A stretch of 64,000 nt of DNA, from the NCBI RefSeq assembly GCF_001557235.1, contig NZ_LSJI01000025.1, positions 32,498-96,497 on the forward strand. The letters are read 5' to 3'. Of the stretch, positions 26,656 through 34,834 are shown piece after piece; position 1 is the stretch's first letter, and each line of letters opens with the position of its first letter. The notes beneath the pieces are model-generated. The model made no database searches. It worked only from the letters and a program-made list of their open reading frames with translations, and was not told the origin of the DNA. Both the position numbers and the translations under genes were made by a program. The stretch is from Phenylobacterium sp. CCH9-H3 (GTDB taxonomy: Bacteria > Pseudomonadota > Alphaproteobacteria > Caulobacterales > Caulobacteraceae).

Positions 26656-27685
26656 GCTCCGCCGGCCCGACACCCAGGGTCTGCAGATACGCCTCGACGC
26701 CGCCGTGCCGCCGCTCGATCTCCGTGAAGACCGCCTGAAGATACTCGGCCTCGACCCCTGCGAACACCCGCGCCACATCCGGCGGCAGGCGCGAGAAGAA
26801 GCTCATCTCCGCCGAGCCATTCGCCTGAGGCGCGGCGTCTGCCGGCATGGCGTAGTACTTGTTCGACAGCAGGTAGTCGGCGACCACCGTTTCCCTCGGC
26901 ACGCCCAGAGCCGTCAGCACCAGGGCCGTGGTCACGCCGGTCCGATCCTTTCCGGCGGAGCAGTGATAGAGCACGGGCCCTTCGCCCTTCAGCAGCGCCT
27001 GGAAGACATCGCGGAAATGCTCGGCATGGCTGTCGAGCACCCCCGGATAGAAGTCACGCATCGTTGTCCGCGCCTTCTCGGCGTCGACGCCTCCGGCGAA
27101 GGCCTTGGCGAACGGTCCCATGTCCATCTGGTAGTCGTGCGAGACGATGCGGGTCGAGGCATTCGCCGGCAGCGCGGTCGGCTGGGCCTTCCGCTCGGAG
27201 GTGGACCGCAGGTCGACGATCGTCCGGACGCCGAGCGCGTTCAGGAACGCCTGGTCCGCGGGCGTCAGGCCCGAGAGCTCCGCCGAGCGGTAGATGACGC
27301 CCCACTTCACGCGCCGCCCATCCGCCGTGCGATAGCCGCCGGCGTCGCGGAAGTTGCTGGCGCCCTGCAGGGGAAGCGCGCGCTCCGCGAGGTGCAGGAT
27401 GCGTCCGTCTGCGCCCTGCAGCGCGACATAGGCCCGCCCCGCCGGAAGAGGCTCCTCGTGCACGCCGTCCCGGTCGTCGTCGGAGATCAGCCGCATCGCC
27501 GCGGGGGGCGCATCCGGCGCCTGGCCGAGGAACACGTCCACGGCCTCGCCCGCCGATGCGGTCCAGGTGACCCGCAGGGCGCCCGCCGCCGTGCGTTCGA
27601 GCTGGGCGTCGACCACGGCGGCCTGCGCGGCCGTCGAGATCGCCGCGCCGGCCAGCAGGGAAAGGAGGAGGCGGGAAAGGGTCAT
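26624..27685 (-). CDS. Secreted tyrosine-phosphatase-like protein
   Basis: 353 aa. The signal peptide ends at ISTAAQA, and a beta-rich N-terminal domain (about residues 24-105) comes before the phosphatase domain. This starts at LQGASNFRDAGGYRTADGRRV, the Y_phosphatase3/DSP-like signature. The P-loop is HCSAGKDRTG, with nucleophile Cys and the C-x5-R spacing intact. It converges with the MBL gene and lies 11 bp downstream of a TonB receptor on the same strand, so it is probably co-transcribed with it. It may remove phosphate from an imported phospho-compound or inositol phosphate; this is inference. Confidence 0.88.
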   Translation of the reverse strand: MTLSRLLLSLLAGAAISTAAQAAVVDAQLERTAAGALRVTWTASAGEAVDVFLGQAPDAPPAAMRLISDDDRDGVHEEPLPAGRAYVALQGADGRILHLAERALPLQGASNFRDAGGYRTADGRRVKWGVIYRSAELSGLTPADQAFLNALGVRTIVDLRSTSERKAQPTALPANASTRIVSHDYQMDMGPFAKAFAGGVDAEKARTTMRDFYPGVLDSHAEHFRDVFQALLKGEGPVLYHCSAGKDRTGVTTALVLTALGVPRETVVADYLLSNKYYAMPADAAPQANGSAEMSFFSRLPPDVARVFAGVEAEYLQAVFTEIERRHGGVEAYLQTLGVGPAELTRLRATYLE

Positions 27686-27696
27686 CGGAGGCTCCC

Positions 27697-30321
27697 TCAG
27701 AAGGTCACGCGCGCGCCGGCCAGGAAGCGCCGGCCGATCTGCTCCACCTCGACGGGGTGGTTCTTGTCGCCCTCGTAGGCGACGTAGGTCTCGTCGGTGA
27801 GATTGTTGGCGTCGAGGAAGACCGAGAGATGGTCGTTCACCGCGTAGCGCACCGACAGGTCGAGGCTCTCATAGGCCTTGCGGAACTGGTCGCCGAACCC
27901 GGCGAGGCTGAGGGTGTCCACCCAGTCGTCGCGCCATTGGTAGCTGAGGCGGGCCGAGAGGCCGTACTTCTCGTAGTAGACCGAGGCGTTGACGATGGTG
28001 TCCGAGGTGCCGGGGAACGGCGCCTTGCCGCCGCCGGGCCGGGTGAACTCCCCGTCCAGCAGCGCGAGGTTCGCCTGGATGCCAAAGCCATCGAACGGGG
28101 CCGGCAGAAAGACGAACTGCTGCAGATAGGCGAACTCCAGCCCGTACAGCTTGCCGTCGCCGCCGTTGAGCGTGCTGGTGTAGTCGTAGGCGCTGCGATC
28201 CACCCCGGCGCTGTTGTAGCGGCCGTCCCCGACCGGCTCCGTCGAATTGAACAGCACGTCGCTCACGTCCCGATAGAACCCACCGACCGAGACGAGGCCG
28301 GCGCCCGGCAGGTAGCGCTCCAGCGAGACGTCGCCGCCCCAGGTCGTCTCGGGCTTCAGGCCGGGATTGCCGCCGTTGACCGACCGGCCGACGTCGTTCA
28401 CGGCGGCGCCGGTGCGGATCGTTCCGAACGAGGGCCGCGAGATGCCGCGCTGGAACGCGCCGCGCAGCACGAGATCCTCGGTCAGGTCGAACTTCACGTT
28501 CAGGCTCGGGAAGAGGTCGGTGTCCTCGTTTTCCACCTTGAGCGGCGTCGCCGTGGTCCCGACGGTCACGAAGCCGTCGATGGTCTGCTCCAGGCGCTCG
28601 ACGCGCAGACCCGCCACTACCTGGGCGGGTCCGACGTCGAACTTGGCCATGCCGTAGCCGGCCAGCAGCTTTTCCTCGATCTGGTAGGTGTCGCCCGGCG
28701 CGACGTTGCCGGCCGGGTTGTAAAGGCCCGCCGCCTGGAGCGCCGACAGCGCCGCGCCGAGGTCGGCCCGCATCCGGCGGTTGTCGACGTAGTTGATGTC
28801 GAAGCCCAGCGGGAAGCCGGTGTTCCAGGTCTCGCCGGTCACATAGTCGCCGGGCCGGAAGGCCATGCCGATGCGCGGCAGCAGCGCGAACAGGGCGACC
28901 GTGGGCGCGGCGCCGGACAGGATCGATCCCGTGATCTGGCGGTCGTCGTACTGCAGGCCGAAGGAGGCCTCGACCTCCCGGCCGCCCAGGTCGAAGGTGC
29001 GGCTCGCGTCGGCCTTGTAGACCCAGGCCTCGGACTCGATGGCGGAGGTCAGCGGCAGGACGAGGTTCACGTTGTAGCCCGACTGGTCGAACGCTGAGAG
29101 CGGCGCGCCCCGCACGAACGAGCCCGCCGTCGGCCCGGCCACCGTCGAATACAGCGTGACGATGGGGAAGTTGCGGTCGGTCAGATCGTAGGTCAGCGAC
29201 GGGCGCTGCAGCGGCGATCCGTACTGCTGGAGCACCAGGGGCAGGTCCGTGGTGTTCTCGGTCTCGGCGTAGCTCGCCCGCCACTCCGTCTTCCAGCCCG
29301 ACAGCTCGTGGTCGCCGCCCACCGTCGTCAGGTGGATGGAGTTGCGGTACTCGCCGTAGTTGAAGCTGCCCCGCACGGGCACGCCCACCAGATCTCCGCC
29401 CGCGGGACCGCGGGTCCCCGACACCGCCGAACCGATCTGCAGCACATACTGGTTGCGCTGCTCGTCGTCGTTGAACTCGCTGTAGAGGGTCTTGGCGAAC
29501 AGTCGGTGGCCGTCGGCCGGCCGAAATTCCACGCCCAGCAGGCCGGCGTTGTTCTCGCGTTCGACCAGGTAGTTGCGGATGTCCAGCACGGTCGGGTTCC
29601 CGGCCGCGTCGTAGTCGAACTCCCGGTTGTCGGTGGTCTGCTTGCGGCGATAGTGCGAGGCTGCGGCGATGATCCCGAAGCGGTCGTTCGACCAGGACGC
29701 CCGTGCGCCGAACTGCTCCTGCGCCCCGCCGCCCAGGTCCATCTCGCCGTAGCCGGCGTCGGCGCTGAGCGAGAAGCCGGCCCGGTCAAACGGCGAAAAG
29801 GTCTTCAGATTGACCCGCGCCACCACCGCCTCGGCCGAAAGGTCCGGCGTCAGCGACTTGTTGACCTCCAGCGCGTTGAGGATCACGGCCGGCACCGAGT
29901 CGAACCGGAAGGCGCGCTGGCCGCCGGCTTCATCGACGCCGATCACGGTGATCCCATCGATGGAGACGCTGGTCCAGCGATTGGGCGCGCCGCGCACCTG
30001 GATATAGCGCTCCTGGCCCTGGTCGCGCTGCACCGCCACGGCCGGAATCCGCGCCAGGGCGGCGGCCGAATTCTGGTCGGGGAACTGGCCGATCGTATCG
30101 GCGGCGATGACGTTCACCAGGTTGTCGGCTTCGCGCTGCTGCAGGAGCGCCGCCCGCTGGCTGCCGACGATGGGCGAGCCCGTCACCACCACTTCCTCGA
30201 CGCCCGGAGCCTCCGCGGCCTCGCCGTCCGCCGCCTGCGCCGCGGGGGCCAGGGCGACGACGCCGAGCGCCACGCTGGCCAGCCATCGCCCTCGACCGGA
30301 AACACCACCGAACCGCCGCAT
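27697..30321 (-). CDS. TonB-dependent receptor, TIGR01782-like
   Basis: 874 aa. The signal peptide is SVALGVVALAPAAQA. The EVVVTGSPIVGSQRAALLQQ region and VIAADTIGQFPDQNSAAALARIPAV are the pattern of the Xanthomonas/Caulobacter receptor group. The barrel ends FLAGARVTF. It is followed after 11 bp by a secreted tyrosine-phosphatase-like protein, and its promoter region is shared with a double-TetR regulator transcribed divergently. The ligand is unknown; the phosphatase partner points to a phosphorylated compound. Confidence 0.93.
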   Translation of the reverse strand: MRRFGGVSGRGRWLASVALGVVALAPAAQAADGEAAEAPGVEEVVVTGSPIVGSQRAALLQQREADNLVNVIAADTIGQFPDQNSAAALARIPAVAVQRDQGQERYIQVRGAPNRWTSVSIDGITVIGVDEAGGQRAFRFDSVPAVILNALEVNKSLTPDLSAEAVVARVNLKTFSPFDRAGFSLSADAGYGEMDLGGGAQEQFGARASWSNDRFGIIAAASHYRRKQTTDNREFDYDAAGNPTVLDIRNYLVERENNAGLLGVEFRPADGHRLFAKTLYSEFNDDEQRNQYVLQIGSAVSGTRGPAGGDLVGVPVRGSFNYGEYRNSIHLTTVGGDHELSGWKTEWRASYAETENTTDLPLVLQQYGSPLQRPSLTYDLTDRNFPIVTLYSTVAGPTAGSFVRGAPLSAFDQSGYNVNLVLPLTSAIESEAWVYKADASRTFDLGGREVEASFGLQYDDRQITGSILSGAAPTVALFALLPRIGMAFRPGDYVTGETWNTGFPLGFDINYVDNRRMRADLGAALSALQAAGLYNPAGNVAPGDTYQIEEKLLAGYGMAKFDVGPAQVVAGLRVERLEQTIDGFVTVGTTATPLKVENEDTDLFPSLNVKFDLTEDLVLRGAFQRGISRPSFGTIRTGAAVNDVGRSVNGGNPGLKPETTWGGDVSLERYLPGAGLVSVGGFYRDVSDVLFNSTEPVGDGRYNSAGVDRSAYDYTSTLNGGDGKLYGLEFAYLQQFVFLPAPFDGFGIQANLALLDGEFTRPGGGKAPFPGTSDTIVNASVYYEKYGLSARLSYQWRDDWVDTLSLAGFGDQFRKAYESLDLSVRYAVNDHLSVFLDANNLTDETYVAYEGDKNHPVEVEQIGRRFLAGARVTF

Positions 30322-30359
30322 CTGATCCCCCGCTGCAATGCTGGGCGGGAGTTATCAAT

Positions 30360-30376
30360 TCGAACGAATGTACGGT
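30360..30376 (+). promoter_or_regulatory. Operator-like repeat, copy 1
   Basis: TCGAACGAATGTACGGT, 15 of 17 identical to 30437-30453, in the divergent promoter between a TonB receptor and a double-TetR gene. It overlaps the small palindrome ATTCGAACGAAT at 30358-30369. Probable binding site of the neighbouring regulator (inference). Confidence 0.5.
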
Positions 30377-30436
30377 GTGAAGCTTCCGCGAATTTTTCAC
30401 GCCACTTCGGCAAATGGCATCGATGCGCCGGGGACG

Positions 30437-30453
30437 TCGAACGATTGTACGCT
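30437..30453 (+). promoter_or_regulatory. Operator-like repeat, copy 2
   Basis: TCGAACGATTGTACGCT, 77 bp from copy 1 in the same orientation. Its core CGAACGATTGTACG is itself an imperfect palindrome (10 of 14 positions symmetrical), as expected for a dimeric TetR protein. It lies about 40 bp before the regulator start. Confidence 0.5.
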
Positions 30454-30490
30454 CTTGAACCGTGGGCGCCGCGGGCTGCTATGCTGGCGC

Positions 30491-31726
30491 ATGGCGGTTG
30501 CCGACACACCTGAGTCGCGAGGCGACGACGCGCGCAGCCGCCTGCTGGCCGCGGCGCTGGATCTGTTGGGCTCGGGCGGCGCCGAAGCCGTGAGCGCGCG
30601 CGAGCTGGGCGAACTGGCCAATGTCTCGGCCTCCGCGGTGAACTACCATTTCGGCGGCCGCGAAGGCTTGCTGGCCGCGGCTCTGGCCGCCGCCGCCGGC
30701 GCGGCCGCCCGTTGGCGCGCGGACTCGCTGAATACGGCGCCGGCGCGGATCGCCGCCAATGCCCTGCCCGCCTCGATCGCGGCTCTGATCCAGGACCTGT
30801 GCGATGAACGCGGCGTGCCCGCCACGGCGCTGCGCGAACTGCGCCAGCTTGCCGGGCGTTCGGCCGCGCCCGCGCCTGCCGCCGCGCACGATCAGGCCGA
30901 CGCCGACCGGTTCTGGACCGAGGTCGCGGCGCGCTCCAGCCTGCCCGAGGCGGCCGGGCCGCGCCTCTCGGACTTCGCGATGGGCGCGCTTTCGATCCAC
31001 GGGCGATGCGCGGATTGGCGGCGCGAGCTGCCCTGGCTCCACGAGGCCTGCGCCCGGCTCGTCGCGCGGCTTGCCGGACGTCGCGAAGATCTGCCGGGTT
31101 GGGATGGATGGCGCGCCGCGGTGGCCGCGAACATCCAGGTCGCCGCGGCGGCCGCGCCCGCCTCGCCTGCGGCCGAGCGCATGCTTCGGGCTGCCGCGGA
31201 CATCGTCGGCCGCGCCGGCGCCGCCGGGCTCACCCATCGCGCGGTGGCGGCCCAGGCGGCGACGTCCCTGGCCAATGTCACCCACCACTTCCCGACCCGG
31301 GCCGCGCTGTTGCGCAGGACGTTCCAGCACGTCTACGACCGGGTCCGGTCCAGCGGCGGCGCGACCCTCGACACCACGCCGCTCAGCATCGCCGCCCTGA
31401 GCGCCGAGATAGCGGCGACCCTCGTGGACGAGGCCGGAGCGCTGAACCCCGGCGTGCTCGCCCTGCATGAGCTGATGCTCGCCGCCGCCCGCGACCCGCA
31501 GCTTCGTTCGGAAGTGGATGAACTGCGCGCAAATCGCGGTGAAGGAACGGCCCTGGCCATAGCCCGTATCGCCGGCGCCCAGGCCCCTCCCGACCGCATG
31601 GACGCCTATGTGGTCTCCACCATGATGCTGGGCCTCATCCTGGCTGCGGGCGCCGCGCCGCGCGCCGGCCGCCGGGCCGCCCTTCAGTCACGCCTGCAAG
31701 GCCATCTCGAGCTGCTCTTCGGCTGA
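30491..31726 (+). CDS. Tandem double-TetR transcriptional regulator
   Basis: 411 aa from ATG 30491; the frame is open further upstream, but this is where coding character begins. Two complete TetR units are fused. Unit 1 has its helix-turn-helix at about 36-60 (ARELGELANVSASAVNYHFGGREGL). Unit 2 has one at about 247-273 (THRAVAAQAATSLANVTHHFPTRAALL), each followed by a helical domain. An ordinary TetR protein has about 200 aa and one DNA-binding domain, so this monomer may act like a dimer. It is divergent from the TonB receptor-phosphatase pair, with two matching repeats between, so it probably represses that operon. Confidence 0.85.
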   Translation: MAVADTPESRGDDARSRLLAAALDLLGSGGAEAVSARELGELANVSASAVNYHFGGREGLLAAALAAAAGAAARWRADSLNTAPARIAANALPASIAALIQDLCDERGVPATALRELRQLAGRSAAPAPAAAHDQADADRFWTEVAARSSLPEAAGPRLSDFAMGALSIHGRCADWRRELPWLHEACARLVARLAGRREDLPGWDGWRAAVAANIQVAAAAAPASPAAERMLRAAADIVGRAGAAGLTHRAVAAQAATSLANVTHHFPTRAALLRRTFQHVYDRVRSSGGATLDTTPLSIAALSAEIAATLVDEAGALNPGVLALHELMLAAARDPQLRSEVDELRANRGEGTALAIARIAGAQAPPDRMDAYVVSTMMLGLILAAGAAPRAGRRAALQSRLQGHLELLFG

Positions 31727-31832
31727 ACCGGCGGTCGCGCCCGCGTCGAAGCCGCCCGGAGGTTTTTTCGCGCATTTTCAACGGATTAGCGGATTTTGGC
31801 GAAACGCCATGAAACCGACGGTAACCGGCGGC

Positions 31833-31908
31833 TGGTGGGCCCGGCAGGACTCGAACCTGCAACCAGACCGTTATGAGCGGCCGGCTCTAACCATTGAGCT
31901 ACAGGCCC
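31833..31908 (-). tRNA. tRNA-Ile (anticodon CAU, Ile2)
   Basis: A 76-nt cloverleaf including an encoded CCA. Acceptor GGGCCTG pairs with CGGGCCC (one U-G), the anticodon loop is CTCATAA, and the T-loop is TTCGAGT. A CAU anticodon could also mean Met. Pairs C4-G69 and C5-G68 in the acceptor stem match the lysidine-synthase identity elements of tRNA-Ile2, so it should read AUA after lysidine modification. It lies 107 bp after the double-TetR gene. Confidence 0.9.
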
Positions 31909-32017
31909 CTGCAGCGCGGATCGCCGCGTTACCATGAGCTGCACGGCGCTTAAAGCTTGCGTTCAGGTGGGAATTGCGACCGTAGGGCTCGTAGACCCCG
32001 GACTGGAGATCTCCCCC

Positions 32018-32761
32018 ATGAAGACCCTGATGCGCGCGACGGCGATCGGCCTGGCGCTGGCCGTGACCGCGGCCGCTCCCGCCGCGCTGGCCCAGGCGGC
32101 GCCCCCGGCCGCGGACACCATGTTCCGCGCCACCACCCTGAACCTGGCGGCCTATGGCGAGACCAAGGTCGCCCCCGACATGGCCACGATCACCCTGGGC
32201 GTGATGACCGAGGGCAAGACCGCCGCCGAGGCCATGCAGGCCAATGCGGCCCGGATGAACGCGGTGGTGGCCAGCCTCCGCAAGGCGGGGATCCCGGACA
32301 AGGACATCCAGACCTCGAACCTGAACCTGAACCCGCAGTACAGGTACCAGGAGAATCAGCCCCCGGTGCTGGTGGGCTACCAGGCGTCGAACAACGTCAC
32401 CGTCACGGTGAACGACCTGAAGCGGCTGGGCCCCGCCGTGGACGCCACCGTGAACGCCGGCGCGAACCAGGTGCATGGGATCAGCTTCGGCCTCTCCGAC
32501 CCCACCGCCGCCGAGAACGCGGCGCGCGAGGCGGCCGTGAAGGCGCTGGCGGCGAAGGCGGACCTCTACGCCAAGGCGACCGGCCACCGGATCTCGCGCC
32601 TGGTGTCGCTGAGCGAAGGCGGCGGCTATGCGCCCCAGCCGCCGATGCCGATGGTCGCCTACGCCGCCAAGCGTGAGATGGCCGACGCCGGCACCTCGAT
32701 CTCGGCCGGGGAGATGAAGGTCCGCATCGACATCAGCGGGCTCTACGAGCTCGCCCGATAG
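32018..32761 (+). CDS. SIMPL-domain (DUF541) periplasmic protein
   Basis: 247 aa from ATG 32018 (upstream in-frame codons have no signal-peptide character). The signal peptide ends at PAALAQA. The SIMPL domain is recognised by LNLAAYGETKVAPDMATITLGV, then GIPDKDIQTSNLNLNPQY, VGYQASNNVTVTV and a C-terminal VRIDISGLYEL. Proteins of this family (for example E. coli YggE) form periplasmic oligomers linked to oxidative-stress resistance; the mechanism is unclear. It starts about 110 bp after the tRNA and converges with a lipoprotein gene 4 bp away. Confidence 0.85.
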   Translation: MKTLMRATAIGLALAVTAAAPAALAQAAPPAADTMFRATTLNLAAYGETKVAPDMATITLGVMTEGKTAAEAMQANAARMNAVVASLRKAGIPDKDIQTSNLNLNPQYRYQENQPPVLVGYQASNNVTVTVNDLKRLGPAVDATVNAGANQVHGISFGLSDPTAAENAAREAAVKALAAKADLYAKATGHRISRLVSLSEGGGYAPQPPMPMVAYAAKREMADAGTSISAGEMKVRIDISGLYELAR

Positions 32762-32765
32762 GCCG

Positions 32766-33284
32766 TTACGGGGCCGGGGCCTTCGAGACTCCGCCCCTGC
32801 GGAAGGCGCCTTCCAGGCGGTCGGCCATCATCCGGCCCGGGAAGGCGCGCTCGCCCTCCATCATGGCCGCGTAGACGAACTGCGTCCCGGAGATGGCGCC
32901 CGCCGCCCAGCCGACGCCGCGCGAGGCGTCGGCCTGGGTGTTGCAGGACAGGGTGCGCGGCTGACCATCCTTCGCGACCGCCTCCAGCAGGCTGGAGAGC
33001 TTGCGGGTGCCGGGCGCGTCGCAGGCCGGAAATTCCCGCGCGCAGGTGGTGGCCGAATTGTAGCGGTACAGCACCCTCCCCGACCCCGCCTCGGCGATCA
33101 GGACGCAGGTGTTGGGATCGCCCACCGCCTTCGACACGGCCGCGTCGAGGTCGTCGTGGTTCACGCCCGGCGGCGCGCCGGGCGAACAGGCGCAGAGGGT
33201 CAGGGCCGCCAGCGCGGCCCCGGCCAGCTCAAGCGGCCTTCTTGATCTCGTTGGCGTCGTCCAGCAGGACCACGGTGGGCGCAT
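32766..33284 (-). CDS. Predicted lipoprotein of unknown function
   Basis: 172 aa if begun at ATG 33284, which overlaps the 3' end of panD by 56 bp. The stretch [16 protein letters not shown] is a lipoprotein signal (lipobox LTLC), which suggests the true start is later, close to the panD stop, perhaps a CTG. The mature part ([16 protein letters not shown] onward) has three further cysteines and [17 protein letters not shown]. No family recognised. Co-directional with panD and probably translationally coupled to it. Confidence 0.7.
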   Translation of the reverse strand: MRPPWSCWTTPTRSRRPLELAGAALAALTLCACSPGAPPGVNHDDLDAAVSKAVGDPNTCVLIAEAGSGRVLYRYNSATTCAREFPACDAPGTRKLSSLLEAVAKDGQPRTLSCNTQADASRGVGWAAGAISGTQFVYAAMMEGERAFPGRMMADRLEGAFRRGGVSKAPAP

Positions 33285-33585
33285 AGTTGCGGGCTTCCTC
33301 GGCAGGCAGCATGCCATAGGTCACGACGATAACCTTGTCGCCCTTTTGCACCAGCCGGGCGGCGGCGCCATTGACGCCGATCACCTTCGAGCCGCGGGGG
33401 GCCTCGATGGCGTAGGTGGTGAAGCGCGCGCCGTTGGTGATGTTCAGCACGTCCACCTGCTCGTGCGGCAGGATGCCCGACGCGTCCAAGAGGTCGCGGT
33501 CGATGGCGATGGAGCCTTCGTAGTCGAGATCGGCCTGGGTCACCGTGGCGCGGTGCAGCTTGGCCTTCATCAGCGTGAGCAACAT
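33229..33585 (-). CDS. panD: Aspartate 1-decarboxylase
   Basis: 118 aa proenzyme that makes beta-alanine from aspartate for pantothenate and coenzyme A synthesis. The N-terminus [21 protein letters not shown] and the self-cleavage site Gly24-Ser25 (YEGSIAID) are intact; Ser25 becomes the catalytic pyruvoyl group. Also seen: [36 protein letters not shown]. Length is normal for the family. Confidence 0.97.
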   Translation of the reverse strand: MLLTLMKAKLHRATVTQADLDYEGSIAIDRDLLDASGILPHEQVDVLNITNGARFTTYAIEAPRGSKVIGVNGAAARLVQKGDKVIVVTYGMLPAEEARNYAPTVVLLDDANEIKKAA

Positions 33586-33797
33586 GGGCGTTCTGGCGTC
33601 CTTGTGGCCTCGCCCCCTCCCGGAGCGTCGCGCATATACGCATGCCGCGCACGGGGTTCAATGCGGCATCGCAGCGTGCCTCACCCTGGGGCGCCCGTCG
33701 GGGGCAAGCCCTTGCAGCTATAAGAGTCTTGCTCCTGCAGGCCGCTGTGGCCGCCCCGACGCAAGGCCCTGCCCTCGCCGCGCCGCAGCACGGGGCT

Positions 33798-34667
33798 TCA
33801 GCTTGCGTGGCGGCGCAGGAAGTCGGTCATTTCGTCCAGAACCGGCGCGCGGCCGCGCAGCGGCCGCGACAGCGCCAGGATCATGCGGATGTGATCGACC
33901 CCGGGGTAGTGGCGCTCCTCCACCGGCACGCCGGCCTCGCGAAGCTTGCGGGCGAGCGCGGTGGTGTTGCGCGGATAGACGACGGTGTCCTCCTCCCCCG
34001 TGGCCAGGAACGCCGCGGGCGAGCCCTTGCCCACATGGGCCAGGGGCTGCGTGGCCGGCAGGTCCGCGGCCTCGCCGAACGTGCGCCGCGTGATCGCCCC
34101 CTCGAGCGGCAGGAAGTCGTAGGGTCCGGCGAGCCCCGCCACGGCCTTGACCTTGGCCGGGTCCACGCCAGCCTCGCGCAGGTAGCGGCCGTCCAGGCCC
34201 AGCATCACGGCGTTGTAGGCGCCGGCCGAGTGCCCCACGAGCACGATGCGGTCGGGATCGCCCCCGTACTCCCGCGCGTGTTCGACCGCCCATTTCACCG
34301 CCAGGGCGCCGTCATGGAGGAAGCCAGGATAGCGGACCTCCGGATAGAGCCGGTAGTCGGCGACGATGGCTACGAACCCGCGGGACGCCAACGCCCGGCC
34401 GACCCAGTTGTAGTCCTGGCGCCGGCCGCTGTCCCAGGAGCCGCCGTAGAAGAACACCGCCACGGGCGCCTGCCCGGCGCCGCCCCGGGGCCCGTACACG
34501 TCCAGCGTCTGACGCGGCGCAGGCCCATAGGGAACGCCCTGGGCGGCCCGCGCCGCGGGATCCTTCGGCGACAGGGTGGCAAAGAGCGTGAGCGGCGAGC
34601 AAGCGGCCGCCAGGGCGGCGGCCGCGGCGGCCAGGGTGAGACGCTTGGTGACGGCGAGCGGCGGCAT
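33798..34667 (-). CDS. Lipoprotein alpha/beta hydrolase (carboxylesterase-like)
   Basis: 289 aa from ATG 34667. The N-terminus KRLTLAAAAAALAAACSP is a lipoprotein signal with lipobox. It is an alpha/beta-hydrolase of the hormone-sensitive-lipase/kynurenine-formamidase-like group: VFFYGGSWDSG is the oxyanion-hole region, VLVGHSAGAYNAV carries the nucleophile Ser, and YPGVDHIRMI the catalytic His. Divergent from a beta-lactamase-fold hydrolase. Between its end and the panD start is a 212-bp stretch in which I see nothing definite. Confidence 0.85.
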   Translation of the reverse strand: MPPLAVTKRLTLAAAAAALAAACSPLTLFATLSPKDPAARAAQGVPYGPAPRQTLDVYGPRGGAGQAPVAVFFYGGSWDSGRRQDYNWVGRALASRGFVAIVADYRLYPEVRYPGFLHDGALAVKWAVEHAREYGGDPDRIVLVGHSAGAYNAVMLGLDGRYLREAGVDPAKVKAVAGLAGPYDFLPLEGAITRRTFGEAADLPATQPLAHVGKGSPAAFLATGEEDTVVYPRNTTALARKLREAGVPVEERHYPGVDHIRMILALSRPLRGRAPVLDEMTDFLRRHAS

Positions 34668-34834
34668 GGGGGTCCCGATACGAACGCGCGAGCCGGCGCG
34701 CAACGCTCGCCGGCCCTGCGGGCCTATACGCATCGCCGGGCGCCCAGGACGCAGGCCTTGCGTCGCGGCGCCCCTTGACGGGGCGGGCCACACCCGGCGC
34801 TATGCTGGGTGAACAACGATAAGGGAGGCGACAC

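Noticed and set aside
30338..30490. N-terminal extension of the double-TetR gene
   Set aside because: The frame stays open but runs through the AT-rich divergent promoter and its repeats; coding character starts at ATG 30491.
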